Assembly (NCBI RefSeq): GCF_003432075.1
Contig: NZ_QWBU01000006.1
Coordinates: 124,001-188,000 of the forward strand
Direction: 5' to 3'
Length of the DNA stretch: 64,000 nt
From: Shinella sp. WSJ-2
Lineage (GTDB): Bacteria; Pseudomonadota; Alphaproteobacteria; Rhizobiales; Rhizobiaceae
Positions 35,704 through 44,919 of this stretch are shown one piece after another. Position 1 is the stretch's first letter, and each line of letters starts with the position of its first letter. The position numbers were made by a program, and so were the translations under genes. The notes under the pieces are model-generated. The model was not told the origin of the DNA. It ran no database searches and saw only the letters and a list, made by a program, of their open reading frames with translations.

Positions 35704-37296
35704 ATGCGTTTTCTGCCCGTCAGCCTGACCACCATCCTCGTCGAGCTTGCCGATCTCGACGAGACGCTCGCCCTTTTCGCTTCCTTCCAGGCCGATCCGA
35801 TCACCGGCATAGCGGAAATGGTGCCGGCCGCCCGCACGCTGATGATCCGTTTCCGCCCGGAAAAGGTCTCGCCTTCGGAGCTTGCCGCTGATATCGCCAC
35901 CCGCGATCTCTCGGCGAAGATCGCGCCCTCGGAGCATCTGGTGGAAATTCCGGTGCGCTATGACGGCGAGGACCTCGCCGACGTCGCCGAGCTGACTGGC
36001 CTCAGCGTCGAGGAGGTCACCCGCCGCCACACCGAAAGCGAATTCACCGTCGCCTTCTGCGGCTTCGCGCCGGGCTTCGGCTATCTCGTCGGTGGCGACC
36101 CTGCGCTGCATGTGCCGCGCCGCAAAAGCCCGCGCACGCGTATCCCGGCCGGTTCCGTGGCGCTCGCCGGCGCCTTCAGCGGCGTCTATCCGCAAGCGAG
36201 CCCTGGCGGCTGGCAGATCATTGGCACCACGCCCGTCAAGATGTGGGATATCGACCGTGACCCCGGCGCGCTGTTCCAGCCCGGCTATCGCGTGCGCTTC
36301 TTCGACATGGCGAAGGCGGGCAAGACCGTCCACATCCCCGAACCGGCCGCCCGCTCGGAGCGCCCTGGCGCAGCCGACGATCCGCAGTTCAAGGTGCTCG
36401 CCGCGCCGATGCCTGCTTTCTTCCAGGATTTCGGCCGCTTCGGCCAAACGGGGCAGGGCGTCTCCGCGTCCGGCGCGCTCGATCATGGCGCCTTCAATGC
36501 GGCAAACCGCATCGTCGGCAATCCGGCCAACACGCCGACCCTTGAGCTGACCCTCGGCGGTTTCTCCTTCGAAAGCAGCGTGCGCGCCGTGATCGGCCTT
36601 GCAGGTGCCCCCTGTCCGGTGATTGTGCGCGATGCCGCCGGCCGCAATCGGGATTTTCAGACCTGGCAGCCGATCGCGCTGGAAGCCGGTGACGTCGTCA
36701 CCATCGGTCATCCGAAGAGCGGCATGCGGTCCTATCTCGCCGTGCGCGGCGGCTTCGGCGTTGCCCCTGTGCTCGGAAGTGCAGCGACCGATACGCTCGC
36801 CGTTGTCGGCCCGGAGCCGGTCACGGCGGGAGCGGTACTCGCGCTGAAGGGTAGCAAAGACGGGCTTGCCAGCGTCTCCACCAATGAAATCCCGGCTTTT
36901 GACGCGCCCTCCGCGAGCGACGTGGTGACGCTTGACGTAGTGCTCGGCCCGCGCACGGACTGGTTCACGCAGGAGGGGCTGGAAACGCTGACGAGCCAGC
37001 TCTGGCAGGTCACGCCGCAATCGAGCCGCGTCGGCATCCGACTTGCCGGCGAGGTGCCACTGGAGCGCAAGGACAGCGCGGAATTGCCAAGCGAAGGCAC
37101 CGCGACGGGGGCGATCCAGGTGCCGCATAGCGGTCAGCCGGTGCTCTTCCTTGCCGACCACCCGCTGACCGGCGGCTATCCCGTTATCGGCGCGGTCGCC
37201 GAATACCATCTGGATCTGGCCGGCCAGATCCCCATCAACGCAAAGATCCGTTTCCGCCCGATCGGCCCCTTCGCCGATATCGCTGCAAGCCGCTAG
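35704..37296 (+). CDS. pxpBC: Fused 5-oxoprolinase subunits B and C (KipI-KipA)
   Basis: 530 residues. The N-terminal about 215 residues are PxpB/KipI (VEIPVRYDGEDLADVAELTG, FAPGFGYLVGGDPALHVPR); the rest (about 230-530) is PxpC/KipA (FQDFGRFGQTGQGVSASGAL, then a late GYPVIGAVAEYHLDLAGQ). In many bacteria these are two genes; the same two-domain order is also found in the carboxyltransferase part of urea carboxylase. ATG 35704 with TGAGG upstream. Followed after 9 bases by a biotin-carboxylase gene. Confidence 0.93.
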   Translation: MRFLPVSLTTILVELADLDETLALFASFQADPITGIAEMVPAARTLMIRFRPEKVSPSELAADIATRDLSAKIAPSEHLVEIPVRYDGEDLADVAELTGLSVEEVTRRHTESEFTVAFCGFAPGFGYLVGGDPALHVPRRKSPRTRIPAGSVALAGAFSGVYPQASPGGWQIIGTTPVKMWDIDRDPGALFQPGYRVRFFDMAKAGKTVHIPEPAARSERPGAADDPQFKVLAAPMPAFFQDFGRFGQTGQGVSASGALDHGAFNAANRIVGNPANTPTLELTLGGFSFESSVRAVIGLAGAPCPVIVRDAAGRNRDFQTWQPIALEAGDVVTIGHPKSGMRSYLAVRGGFGVAPVLGSAATDTLAVVGPEPVTAGAVLALKGSKDGLASVSTNEIPAFDAPSASDVVTLDVVLGPRTDWFTQEGLETLTSQLWQVTPQSSRVGIRLAGEVPLERKDSAELPSEGTATGAIQVPHSGQPVLFLADHPLTGGYPVIGAVAEYHLDLAGQIPINAKIRFRPIGPFADIAASR

Positions 37297-37305
37297 GAGA
37301 GCGCC

Positions 37306-39033
37306 ATGAAGAAAGTGCTGATTGCCAATCGTGGCGAGATCGCCGTGCGCATCCTGCGCGCCTGCCGGGATTACGGGCTGCAATCCGTTGCCGTCTATGC
37401 GGATCCGGATGCGGACGCGCTCTTCGTGCGCCTGGCTGACGAGGCGTACGGCCTTGGTGGCGTGCGTCCGGCAGAAACCTATCTCGATATCGACAAGCTG
37501 ATCGCGATTGCCAAGCGCTCGGGTGCTGACGCGGTCCATCCGGGCTACGGCTTCCTGTCGGAAAACGCTCGTTTCGCCAAGGCAGTGCAGGATGCCGGCC
37601 TGACCTGGATCGGGCCCGATCCCGACGTCATCGTGGCGCTTGGCGACAAGGTCGAGGCGCGGCGTATCGCCCAGAGCGTCGGGGCACCGCTCGTGGCCGG
37701 CAGCGATGGGCCGGTGTCCTCGGCGGCGGAAGTGCTCGCCTTTGCGGAACAACATGGCCTGCCGGTCGCCATCAAGGCCGCGCATGGCGGAGGCGGGCGC
37801 GGCATCAAGGTCGCCTGGAAAATGGAAGAGGTCGCCGACCTCTACGAATCCGCGGTGCGCGAGGCGACCGTCGCCTTCGGCCGCGGTGAATGTTTCCTCG
37901 AACGGTTCCTCGACCGCCCCCGCCATATCGAGGCGCAGGTTATTGCCGACAAACACGGCAATGTGCTGGTTCTCGGGACCCGCGACTGCTCGGCGCAGCG
38001 CCGCAACCAGAAGCTCATCGAGGAAGCGCCGGCGCCCTTCCTCGCACCCGAACAGCGCGAACGCATCCACGCCGCCGCCAAGGCGATCTGCGCGGCGGCC
38101 GGCTATTCCGGTGCCGGCACGGTGGAGTTCCTGCTCGGTGTCGACGGCACGATCTCCTTCCTCGAAGTCAACACCCGCCTGCAGGTGGAGCATCCCGTCA
38201 CCGAGGAGACGACGGGCATCGACCTCGTCATCGAGCAGTTCCGCGTGGCGGAGGGCCAGCGCCTGACGCTCCTCGAAACGCCCGTGCCGCGCGGCCATTC
38301 CATCGAGTTCCGCATCAATGCGGAAGACCCCGGCCGTGGCTTCCTGCCGACGCCGGGCGCGATCACCGCCTTCGATCCCCCCTCCGGTCCCGGCGTGCGC
38401 CTCGACAGCGGCGTCGTCACCGGCTCCACCATCCCCGGCGTCTTCGATTCCCTGATGGCCAAGCTCATCGTGACCGGCGCCACCCGCGAGGAGGCGCTGC
38501 GCCGGGCCCGCCGGGCGTTGAAGGAATTCCGTATCGAGGGTGTCGCGACCGTCCTGCCATTCCACCGCGCCGCCATCGACACCGAGGATTTCATCGGGAC
38601 CGATGGCTTCAAGGTGCACACCCGCTGGATCGAAACCGATTTCGCCGCGATGCCCGAGGCCATGATCCGGCCGGAGCCGGCCGCCGACCCGACGCTGATC
38701 CGCACCCATCTCGAAATCGACGGCAAGCGTGTGTCGCTGGCGCTGCCGAGCCTGCTTCTCGCTGGTCTTGGTGCGGTCAGGCAGGGCACCGGATCGGTCG
38801 GCAGCGGCAAGCCGGCCGCCGAGGATGGGATTACCGCTCCGGTCTCCGGCACGCTGCAGGCCTTCAAGATCGCCGACGGTGCCACGGTTGCCGAGGGCGA
38901 ACTGGTCGCCGTCATGGAAGCGATGAAGATGGAAACGCAGGTGCTCGCCCCCAAGGCCGGCCGTCTGCGTCTGCGCGTCAAGGAAGGCGACTATCTTCAG
39001 GCCGGCGATACCTTGATGGTCTTCGAGGGCTGA
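37306..39033 (+). CDS. Biotin carboxylase fused to a biotinyl carrier domain
   Basis: 575 residues. Biotin-carboxylase domain about 1-450 ([23 protein letters not shown]-grasp glycine loop [29 protein letters not shown]); C-terminal biotinyl domain with [15 protein letters not shown], biotin-accepting Lys541. It would carboxylate its own biotin with ATP and bicarbonate. No acyl-CoA carboxyltransferase gene is nearby; the only carboxyltransferase-like partner is the PxpB-PxpC fusion before it, so the set resembles a split urea carboxylase. The region between the two domains is shorter than in propionyl-CoA carboxylase alpha chains. Confidence 0.92.
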   Translation: MKKVLIANRGEIAVRILRACRDYGLQSVAVYADPDADALFVRLADEAYGLGGVRPAETYLDIDKLIAIAKRSGADAVHPGYGFLSENARFAKAVQDAGLTWIGPDPDVIVALGDKVEARRIAQSVGAPLVAGSDGPVSSAAEVLAFAEQHGLPVAIKAAHGGGGRGIKVAWKMEEVADLYESAVREATVAFGRGECFLERFLDRPRHIEAQVIADKHGNVLVLGTRDCSAQRRNQKLIEEAPAPFLAPEQRERIHAAAKAICAAAGYSGAGTVEFLLGVDGTISFLEVNTRLQVEHPVTEETTGIDLVIEQFRVAEGQRLTLLETPVPRGHSIEFRINAEDPGRGFLPTPGAITAFDPPSGPGVRLDSGVVTGSTIPGVFDSLMAKLIVTGATREEALRRARRALKEFRIEGVATVLPFHRAAIDTEDFIGTDGFKVHTRWIETDFAAMPEAMIRPEPAADPTLIRTHLEIDGKRVSLALPSLLLAGLGAVRQGTGSVGSGKPAAEDGITAPVSGTLQAFKIADGATVAEGELVAVMEAMKMETQVLAPKAGRLRLRVKEGDYLQAGDTLMVFEG

Positions 39034-39082
39034 GCGCCCATCCCAAATGGGACATTGACCCGAACGGGCCCTGCTTGCCTTA

Positions 39083-39110
39083 ATCCCCCCGGATTTTTCA
39101 TCTGGGGGAT
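39083..39110 (+). promoter_or_regulatory. Hairpin sequestering the agmatine deiminase ribosome site
   Basis: ATCCCCC (39083-39089) pairs with GGGGGAT (39104-39110), which is the ribosome site 2 bases before the ATG at 39113. The loop contains ATTTTTC. May tune translation relative to the upstream operon; this is a structural reading only. Confidence 0.4.
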
Positions 39111-39112
39111 AC

Positions 39113-40225
39113 ATGGTACGCACGCTTCAAAGCACGCCGAAGGCCGATGGTTTTCGCGCACCGGGAGAATTCGAGCCGAAGGCCGGCTGCTGGCTGATCT
39201 GGCCGGAGCGGCCCGATACCTGGCGGCTCGGCGCCAAGCCCGCGCAGAAGCTCTTTGCGCGGGTCGCGGCGGCGATTGCCGAGAGCGAGCCCGTCACCAT
39301 CGCCGTCTCGTCGCGCCAGTGGCTCAACGCCCGCGCCATGTTGCCGGAGAGCGTGCGCCTCGTCGAAATGTCGACGGACGATTCCTGGTTGCGCGACAGC
39401 GGCCCGAATTTTGTCATCAACAATCATGGCGTGGTGCGCGGTGTCGACTGGACCTTCAACGCCTACGGCGGCAATGACGGCGGCCTCTATGCGCCTTGGA
39501 ACCTCGACGATCTCGCCGCCCGCAAGGTGCTGGAAACCGAGAATCTCGACCGCTACCGCTCGACGCTGATCGCCGAGGGCGGCGGCCTGCAATGCGACGG
39601 GCAGGGCACGCTGATCACCACGGAACAGTGCCTGCTCAACCCCAACCGCAACGGCCATCTCGGCAAGGCCGAGGTGGAAAAGCAGCTTTCCGACTATCTC
39701 GGCCTTGAACACGTGATCTGGCTGCCGCGCGGCTTCTGCTTCGACGAGACGGACGGCCATGTCGATGACGTTTGCTGCTTCGTGCGGCCGGGCGTGGTGG
39801 CGATGAGCTGGACGGAAGACCGCGACGATCCGCAATACGAGATCGTGCGCGAGGTGGAGGACGTTTTGCGTTCGGCCCGCGATGCGCGCGGCCGCTCGCT
39901 GGAGGTGCACCGCATCCTGCATCCGCGCCCGATCGAGATGACAGCGGAGGAGGCGGCGGGCGTCGATCAGGTCGACAGCACCTGGGCGCGGCCTGCCGGC
40001 AACCGCATCGCGGCCACCTACATCAACTACTACCCCGGCAATTCCGCCGTCGTCGTGCCGCAGTTCGACGACGAGAAGCTCGACCTTGCTGCGAAAGCCA
40101 AGCTCGCCGAACTCTTCCCCGAACACCGCATCACCGGCATCGAGAATTCCCGTGAAATCCTGCTCGGCGGCGGTAACGTCGCCTGCATCACCCTGCCGGT
40201 CTATGCCGGCCAGACGAAAGCCTGA
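39113..40225 (+). CDS. aguA: Agmatine deiminase
   Basis: 370 residues. Converts agmatine to N-carbamoylputrescine in the cytosol. Catalytic pattern is complete: WPERPDTW and DDSWLRDSGP near the N-terminus, ETDGHVDD in the middle, and GGGNVACITLP with nucleophile Cys358 near the C-terminus. Placed 79 bases after the biotin-carboxylase gene and 10 bases before a polyamine-binding protein gene, suggesting agmatine/polyamine breakdown for nitrogen. No N-carbamoylputrescine amidase is seen in the window. Confidence 0.94.
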   Translation: MVRTLQSTPKADGFRAPGEFEPKAGCWLIWPERPDTWRLGAKPAQKLFARVAAAIAESEPVTIAVSSRQWLNARAMLPESVRLVEMSTDDSWLRDSGPNFVINNHGVVRGVDWTFNAYGGNDGGLYAPWNLDDLAARKVLETENLDRYRSTLIAEGGGLQCDGQGTLITTEQCLLNPNRNGHLGKAEVEKQLSDYLGLEHVIWLPRGFCFDETDGHVDDVCCFVRPGVVAMSWTEDRDDPQYEIVREVEDVLRSARDARGRSLEVHRILHPRPIEMTAEEAAGVDQVDSTWARPAGNRIAATYINYYPGNSAVVVPQFDDEKLDLAAKAKLAELFPEHRITGIENSREILLGGGNVACITLPVYAGQTKA

Positions 40226-40235
40226 GGAGAAGACC

Positions 40236-41330
40236 ATGCGCAAGACAGCTCTCGTCTCGGCCCTCGCTCTGCTCGCCGCCATGGGCGGTGCGCGGGCGCA
40301 GGAGGAAAAGGTCGTCAACGTCTACAACTGGTCGGATTACATCGCGCCGGATACGGCGGAGAAGTTCGAGAAGGAAACCGGCATCCGCGTCGTCTACGAC
40401 GTCTATGATGGCAACGAGGTGCTGGAAACCAAGATGCTGACCGGCGGCTCGGGCTATGACGTCGTCTATCCCTCGGCCTATCCGTTCCTGAAGAACCAAG
40501 TGAAAGCCGGCGCCTTCCAGCCGCTCGACAAGGCGAAGCTTTCCAATATCGGCAAGCTCGACCCGCAGGCGCTGAAGCTGATTTCCGGCGCCGATCCGGA
40601 CAATACCTACGCCGTGCCCTACATGTCCGTCACCGACGGCATCGGCTACAACATCGCCGCCGTGAAGCAGCGCATGGGCAACGCGCCGGTCGACAGCTTC
40701 GCCATGGTCTTCGATCCCGCCATCGTCGAGAAATTCGCCGATTGCGGCGTCGCCATGCTCGATGCGCCGGCCGAGATCATCCCGATGGCGATGAACTATC
40801 TCGGCATCGATCCGCATTCGACGAACCCGGACGATATCGCCAAGGCGGAAGAGCTGCTTTTGAAGGTGCGCCCGCACATCCGTTACTTCCATTCTTCGCG
40901 CTATATCAACGACCTCGCCAATGGCGATATCTGCCTCGTGCTCGGCTGGTCGGGTGATATCCTTCAGGCCAAGGCGCGTGCAGCCGAAAGCGAAAAGAAG
41001 CTGGAGATCGCCTATTCGATTCCCAAGGAAGGCACCTTGATCAACTTCGACACCATGGCCGTGCCGAAGGATGCGCCGCATCCGGAAAACGCGCTCGCCT
41101 GGATCGATTTCAACATGCGGCCGGAGATCGCGGCGGCCAATTCCAGCTATGTCTCCTATGCCAATCCGATCCCGGAATCGCTGCCGCTGATGGACCAGGC
41201 CGTGGCGAAGGATCCCGGTGTGTTCCCGCCTGACGACGTGAAGGCGAAGCTCTTCGTGGTGGAAACGAGCGACGCCAAGCTGCTTCGCCTGCAGAACCGC
41301 CTCTGGACGCGGGTCGTCTCAGGGCAGTAA
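40236..41330 (+). CDS. PotF-type polyamine-binding periplasmic protein
   Basis: 364 residues. Signal peptide about 1-22 (ALALLAAMGGARAQ). The mature start VVNVYNWSDYIAPDTAEKFE and later GSGYDVVYPSAYPFLKNQ are typical of PotF/PotD receptors binding putrescine or spermidine. ATG 40236 after GAGGAGA. No ATPase or permease genes follow: it is an orphan receptor here that might serve a transporter encoded elsewhere, or sense agmatine or putrescine. Its end overlaps the convergent luxR-type gene by 12 bases. Confidence 0.93.
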   Translation: MRKTALVSALALLAAMGGARAQEEKVVNVYNWSDYIAPDTAEKFEKETGIRVVYDVYDGNEVLETKMLTGGSGYDVVYPSAYPFLKNQVKAGAFQPLDKAKLSNIGKLDPQALKLISGADPDNTYAVPYMSVTDGIGYNIAAVKQRMGNAPVDSFAMVFDPAIVEKFADCGVAMLDAPAEIIPMAMNYLGIDPHSTNPDDIAKAEELLLKVRPHIRYFHSSRYINDLANGDICLVLGWSGDILQAKARAAESEKKLEIAYSIPKEGTLINFDTMAVPKDAPHPENALAWIDFNMRPEIAAANSSYVSYANPIPESLPLMDQAVAKDPGVFPPDDVKAKLFVVETSDAKLLRLQNRLWTRVVSGQ

Positions 41331-42080
41331 AGGCAGCGCCCGGCCTCCGTCGCGCGCGGCGGCCATCAGCTCGACCTGTGAGTGGATGCCGAGCTTGCGG
41401 TAGACCGTCTTGATGTGGTTGCGCACCGTGCCGGGCGAGATGGAAAGGTCGCGCGAAATGGTTTTCGCACAGCCGCCGTCGATGAGGAGGAGGGCGATCT
41501 GGCGCTCCCGCGTGCTGAGCTCGCCAAGCGACAGCGGACTTTCGCCTGGTGGGCGCCATTGCCGCCACAGCCGCTCCAGCACCATGCGGGTCGCCTCGGC
41601 GGTGGCCTCGGCCATCGCCACATCCTCGGCGCCGAAGGGTCGCGCACCACGGCGGCGCAGATAGGTGACGAAGCCTGCGGCATTGCGGTCGAAATTGAAG
41701 ACGCCGGTGATCTCGTCGAAGCTGCCCGACGGTTCGTAGAAATCCCGGTAATAGGCGCTGGTGTGGAAGTCACCCTTGTCGAGCGCGGAAAGCGGCAGCA
41801 GGAAATCCTGCCGCGAGCCGGCAAACCGGCGGAAGAACGGGTCCTGCTGGTATTTGCGCGTATCGTAATTGTGGTTCCAGTGGTCCGGGTCGCGCTCGTA
41901 GATGGTGATCGAGGCGCTGTCGCGCAGATAGAGGCCGATATAGACCTGATCGGAGGCAATGAGATCCCGCGCGCCGGCGGTGAAATGCGCCGAAATCTCC
42001 TCGGGCAAGGTGGCGCTGACGGCGGAGGCGATGCCGCTGCTCCAGCGCTGCAGCTGTTCGAAGGTTAGGTTCGGTCGCAT
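41319..42080 (-). CDS. LuxR-family transcriptional regulator
   Basis: 253 residues. C-terminal LuxR helix-turn-helix at about 188-245 (LSTRERQIALLLIDGGCAKT, SISPGTVRNHIKTVYRKLGI). The N-terminal part is not an obvious autoinducer domain; it has an aromatic-rich segment (DPDHWNHNYDTRKYQQDPFF) of unknown role. Located downstream of the biosynthetic operon on the same strand and convergent with the polyamine-binding protein gene; target unknown. Confidence 0.87.
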   Translation of the reverse strand: MRPNLTFEQLQRWSSGIASAVSATLPEEISAHFTAGARDLIASDQVYIGLYLRDSASITIYERDPDHWNHNYDTRKYQQDPFFRRFAGSRQDFLLPLSALDKGDFHTSAYYRDFYEPSGSFDEITGVFNFDRNAAGFVTYLRRRGARPFGAEDVAMAEATAEATRMVLERLWRQWRPPGESPLSLGELSTRERQIALLLIDGGCAKTISRDLSISPGTVRNHIKTVYRKLGIHSQVELMAAARDGGRALPLLP

Positions 42081-42143
42081 CGCGACAGGATAGACGGGGC
42101 GGCCGGGAATTCAAGCGGCCTATCCGAAGGGGTGGGCTGGTCG

Positions 42144-43124
42144 TCAGCTTCCGCTGTCCATGACGAGCGGCGCGCTATGCAGGTAGCGGGCGACCTTGCG
42201 CTTTGCGGCGATATCGGTCCAGACCAGTTCGACCTGGCTTGAGCTGAGGCCCGTCGCTTCGGCGATCGCTTCGGTCGGCAATCCATGGTTCAGCCCGTAG
42301 AGGCAGATATCCATCTTGTCGTAGGGCAGGGCGAAGTAGAATTCCTCCTGCGTCTGCGGCAGGGAATAGGTGTCCGTCGTCGGCGGTCGCGCGAGGATTT
42401 CGGCGGGCACGCCGAGATAGGCGGCGAGCTGATAGACCTGCGACTTGTAGAGATGGGCGATCGGCTTGAGATCGGCCGCGCCGTCGCCGTTCTTCACGAA
42501 GAAGCCCTGATCGTATTCCAGCCGGTTCGGCGTGCCGAGCACGGCGAAATTCAGCCGGTCGGCATGGTAATATTCGAGCTGCTTGCGGCTGCGCTGCTTC
42601 ATGTTCGTCGCCGCCACGATGCCGAGATAGGCGCTGGCCGGCAGGCGCACCTTGCGCATCTCGCCCTCGGGCGTGCGCACGACGAGCGAGGAAATGTTGT
42701 AGCCGCCCGTCGTCATCGTGCTGTCGAAGACGATCTTCGAGGCCCACCCGTCCCCATATTCGGGCACGGCTTCGCGGATGGCGGCATCCCGGCGTGCATA
42801 GCAGCCCATGGCGGCGAGTGCGGGGCCGATATCTTCGAGCGTGCTGTCGATGCCGAAGGTGTCCGCGACGGCGCGGCCGAGCCGCAGGCTCTCCGGATCG
42901 GAATCGTTTTCCGGCATGTAGAGGGCGAAGACGTTCTTCGCGCCGAGTGCCCTGGCGGCGAGCGCGGCGCACAGGCTGGAATCGATGCCGCCCGATAGCC
43001 CAAGCACCAGCCCACGCTTGCGCAGATCAAGCCTCAGCTTCTCGCGCAGCCATTGCGAGATGCGCTCCACCTCGGCGGTGGGATCGAGTACGAGGGGGGC
43101 GAAGGCAGGAATAGGGGGCATCAT
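42144..43124 (-). CDS. NAD-synthase-like ammonia-dependent amide ligase (PP-ATPase)
   Basis: 326 residues. PP-loop LVLGLSGGIDSSLCAALAAR at about residue 40 identifies an ATP-pyrophosphatase of the NadE type. The family's later substrate segments are present: KQRSRKQLEYYHADRLNFAV, GTPNRLEYDQGFFVKNGDGA and DLKPIAHLYKSQVY. It lacks a glutaminase domain. Last gene of an operon with an AMP ligase, ACP and an amidotransferase, so it may amidate a dedicated metabolite instead of making housekeeping NAD. It overlaps the AMP-ligase gene by 4 bases. Confidence 0.88.
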   Translation of the reverse strand: MMPPIPAFAPLVLDPTAEVERISQWLREKLRLDLRKRGLVLGLSGGIDSSLCAALAARALGAKNVFALYMPENDSDPESLRLGRAVADTFGIDSTLEDIGPALAAMGCYARRDAAIREAVPEYGDGWASKIVFDSTMTTGGYNISSLVVRTPEGEMRKVRLPASAYLGIVAATNMKQRSRKQLEYYHADRLNFAVLGTPNRLEYDQGFFVKNGDGAADLKPIAHLYKSQVYQLAAYLGVPAEILARPPTTDTYSLPQTQEEFYFALPYDKMDICLYGLNHGLPTEAIAEATGLSSSQVELVWTDIAAKRKVARYLHSAPLVMDSGS

Positions 43125-44641
43125 TTGGATCCTGTCGGGTTGGCGGGCAGGGCGACGAGGCGGCGGCTGGCCTTGCCGCTGTCGGTTTTGGGCAGAGCGT
43201 CGCGGAATTCGAGCGACTTCGGCACCATGTGGTCTTCGAGATGGCGGGCGCAGAAGCGCAGCACCTCGCGCTCGGTCAGCGATGTATCCGAAGCGACGAC
43301 GACGGCTTTGACGGCCTCGCCGAGCATCTCATGCGGCACGCCGACGACGAGCGCTTCGGCAATGCCCGGCATGCGGCACAGCACTTCCTCCACCGCCTGC
43401 GGCGCGACCTTCTCGCCGCGCGACTTGATGATATCGTCCATGCGGGAAACGAAGGTGAGATAACCATCGGCATCGGCGGTGAAGAGATCGCCGGTGTGGA
43501 GGCGAAGCGTTCCGGTACCGGGCGCGGGACGCAAGGCGCGGTCCGTCGCCACGGCATTGCGCCAGTAGCCGCGCATGACATGCGGCCCCTCGATGACAAG
43601 TTCTCCAATCCCGCCGGGCGCAGCTGCCTCGCCCGCCTCGTCCACCACCACGGCACGCGTGCCGGGTATGGCAATGCCGACCGAACCGCGCTTCGTGTCA
43701 ATCTTGTCGGGCGGAAGCCAGGTGGCGCGGGTACATTCGGTCTGGCCGTACATGCAGAAGAGTTTGGTATGCGGCAGGAAGGCGCGCAGCCAGTCGAGAT
43801 GGGCGAGCGGCAGGGCGGCGGCGGCGCTGGTGACGTAGCGCAGACTCGCAAAGAGCGACGCATCGAGGTCGCGCGCCTGCATCATCATCGCCGCCATGGC
43901 CGGCACGATCGGGAAGCCGGTGACGTGCTCGTTGCGGATCGTCTCGAAGATGGCCTGTGGGAAGGCGAAGGATTTTTCGATGACCAACGTAGCGCCTGAC
44001 AGCATCGCGGTCACCAGCTGGTTGAGCCCATAGCCGAAGGACATCGGCAGGACGACGAGGATGATGTCGGCGGCCGTGTTTTCTAGGTAGTGGGTGATCG
44101 ACCGCGCAGCGGCGTCGAGCGTATTGTGGCCGTGCATCACGCCCTTCGGCTCGCCGGTCGAGCCGGACGTGTAGATCAGCGCGGCAAGGTCGGTATCGGC
44201 AAAACGATCGGTCAGAACGAAGGGAGCGGCCTCCAGTGCGGCATCGAAGCTCATGCCCTCGCCGGTGACGAGGCGCGGCAGGGCGCCAAGCGCGGGGCTC
44301 TCTTCGACAAGCCTTTCCAGACGGCCTTCGACGATGACGAGCGCGGGCTCGCAATTACCGGCGATGGCGGCGAGCCGTTCGGCTTTCGTCGCGGGATTGA
44401 CGGGGCAGATCGCGGCCCCCGCAATCCAGGTCGCAAAAACGGCGACGGCGGTGCGCCAGCTATTGTCGAGCAGGACGAGCACGCGGTCTCCGCGTCGGAC
44501 GCCTTGGGCATGAAGCGTCGCCGCGAGACGCCGGGAAAGATCGAGCAGGCGACCGTAGCTAAGACGCACCTCGCCGGAGACGATCGCCGTCTTCGCGCCG
44601 TCCCGCGCAGCACTGGCCTCGAGGGTGTGCTCGATCCGCAT
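43121..44641 (-). CDS. AMP-forming acyl/amino-acid ligase
   Basis: 506 residues of the ANL superfamily. P-loop-like ALIYTSGSTGEPKGVMHGH (A3), CMYGQTECTRATWLP (A5), LRLHTGDLFTADADGYLTFV (A7), and catalytic lysine in PKTDSGKASRRLV (A10). It activates a carboxylate as an adenylate; with an ACP gene directly upstream, loading onto that carrier is the natural reading. Similar ligases occur in exosortase or polysaccharide loci. Substrate unknown. Confidence 0.92.
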   Translation of the reverse strand: MRIEHTLEASAARDGAKTAIVSGEVRLSYGRLLDLSRRLAATLHAQGVRRGDRVLVLLDNSWRTAVAVFATWIAGAAICPVNPATKAERLAAIAGNCEPALVIVEGRLERLVEESPALGALPRLVTGEGMSFDAALEAAPFVLTDRFADTDLAALIYTSGSTGEPKGVMHGHNTLDAAARSITHYLENTAADIILVVLPMSFGYGLNQLVTAMLSGATLVIEKSFAFPQAIFETIRNEHVTGFPIVPAMAAMMMQARDLDASLFASLRYVTSAAAALPLAHLDWLRAFLPHTKLFCMYGQTECTRATWLPPDKIDTKRGSVGIAIPGTRAVVVDEAGEAAAPGGIGELVIEGPHVMRGYWRNAVATDRALRPAPGTGTLRLHTGDLFTADADGYLTFVSRMDDIIKSRGEKVAPQAVEEVLCRMPGIAEALVVGVPHEMLGEAVKAVVVASDTSLTEREVLRFCARHLEDHMVPKSLEFRDALPKTDSGKASRRLVALPANPTGSK

Positions 44642-44647
44642 CGCGTC

Positions 44648-44902
44648 TCAGGCGGCTTGTTTGCGGGCGATGAAGCCGGCGATGCGGTCGATCGTATCGA
44701 GATTGGCGGGCACGATATCGGCGTCCGCGATGGAGATGGCGAAGCGCTCCTCCAGGAAGCCGACCAGTTCGAGAATGCCGGTGGAATCGATCAGGTCGTT
44801 GTCGATAAGCGATAGATCAGGCGCGAGCGGATGGCTGTCGTCGCCGAACAGGAAGTTTTCCACGATGAAGGCGCGGATGGCGGTTCTGGTTGCGTCGGAC
44901 AT
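44648..44902 (-). CDS. Acyl carrier protein
   Basis: 84 residues, acidic, with the phosphopantetheine attachment site at Ser40 in LIDNDLIDSTGILELVGFLE (the usual DSL is DST here). It is not the housekeeping AcpP, whose site reads ADSLDTVEL. Located 6 bases before the AMP-ligase gene and 17 bases after the asparagine-synthase-like gene, as a dedicated carrier for this operon. Confidence 0.9.
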   Translation of the reverse strand: MSDATRTAIRAFIVENFLFGDDSHPLAPDLSLIDNDLIDSTGILELVGFLEERFAISIADADIVPANLDTIDRIAGFIARKQAA

Positions 44903-44919
44903 GTCCGGGATTGCCCCCC

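Noticed and set aside
34080-35900. 606-residue minus-strand open frame
   Set aside because: Antisense to pxpA and the ycsI-like gene.
35662-39123. 1153-residue minus-strand open frame
   Set aside because: It is antisense to ycsI-like, pxpBC and the biotin-carboxylase genes, has the low-complexity Arg/Gly/Asp/His composition of a high-GC shadow, and shows no recognisable domain.
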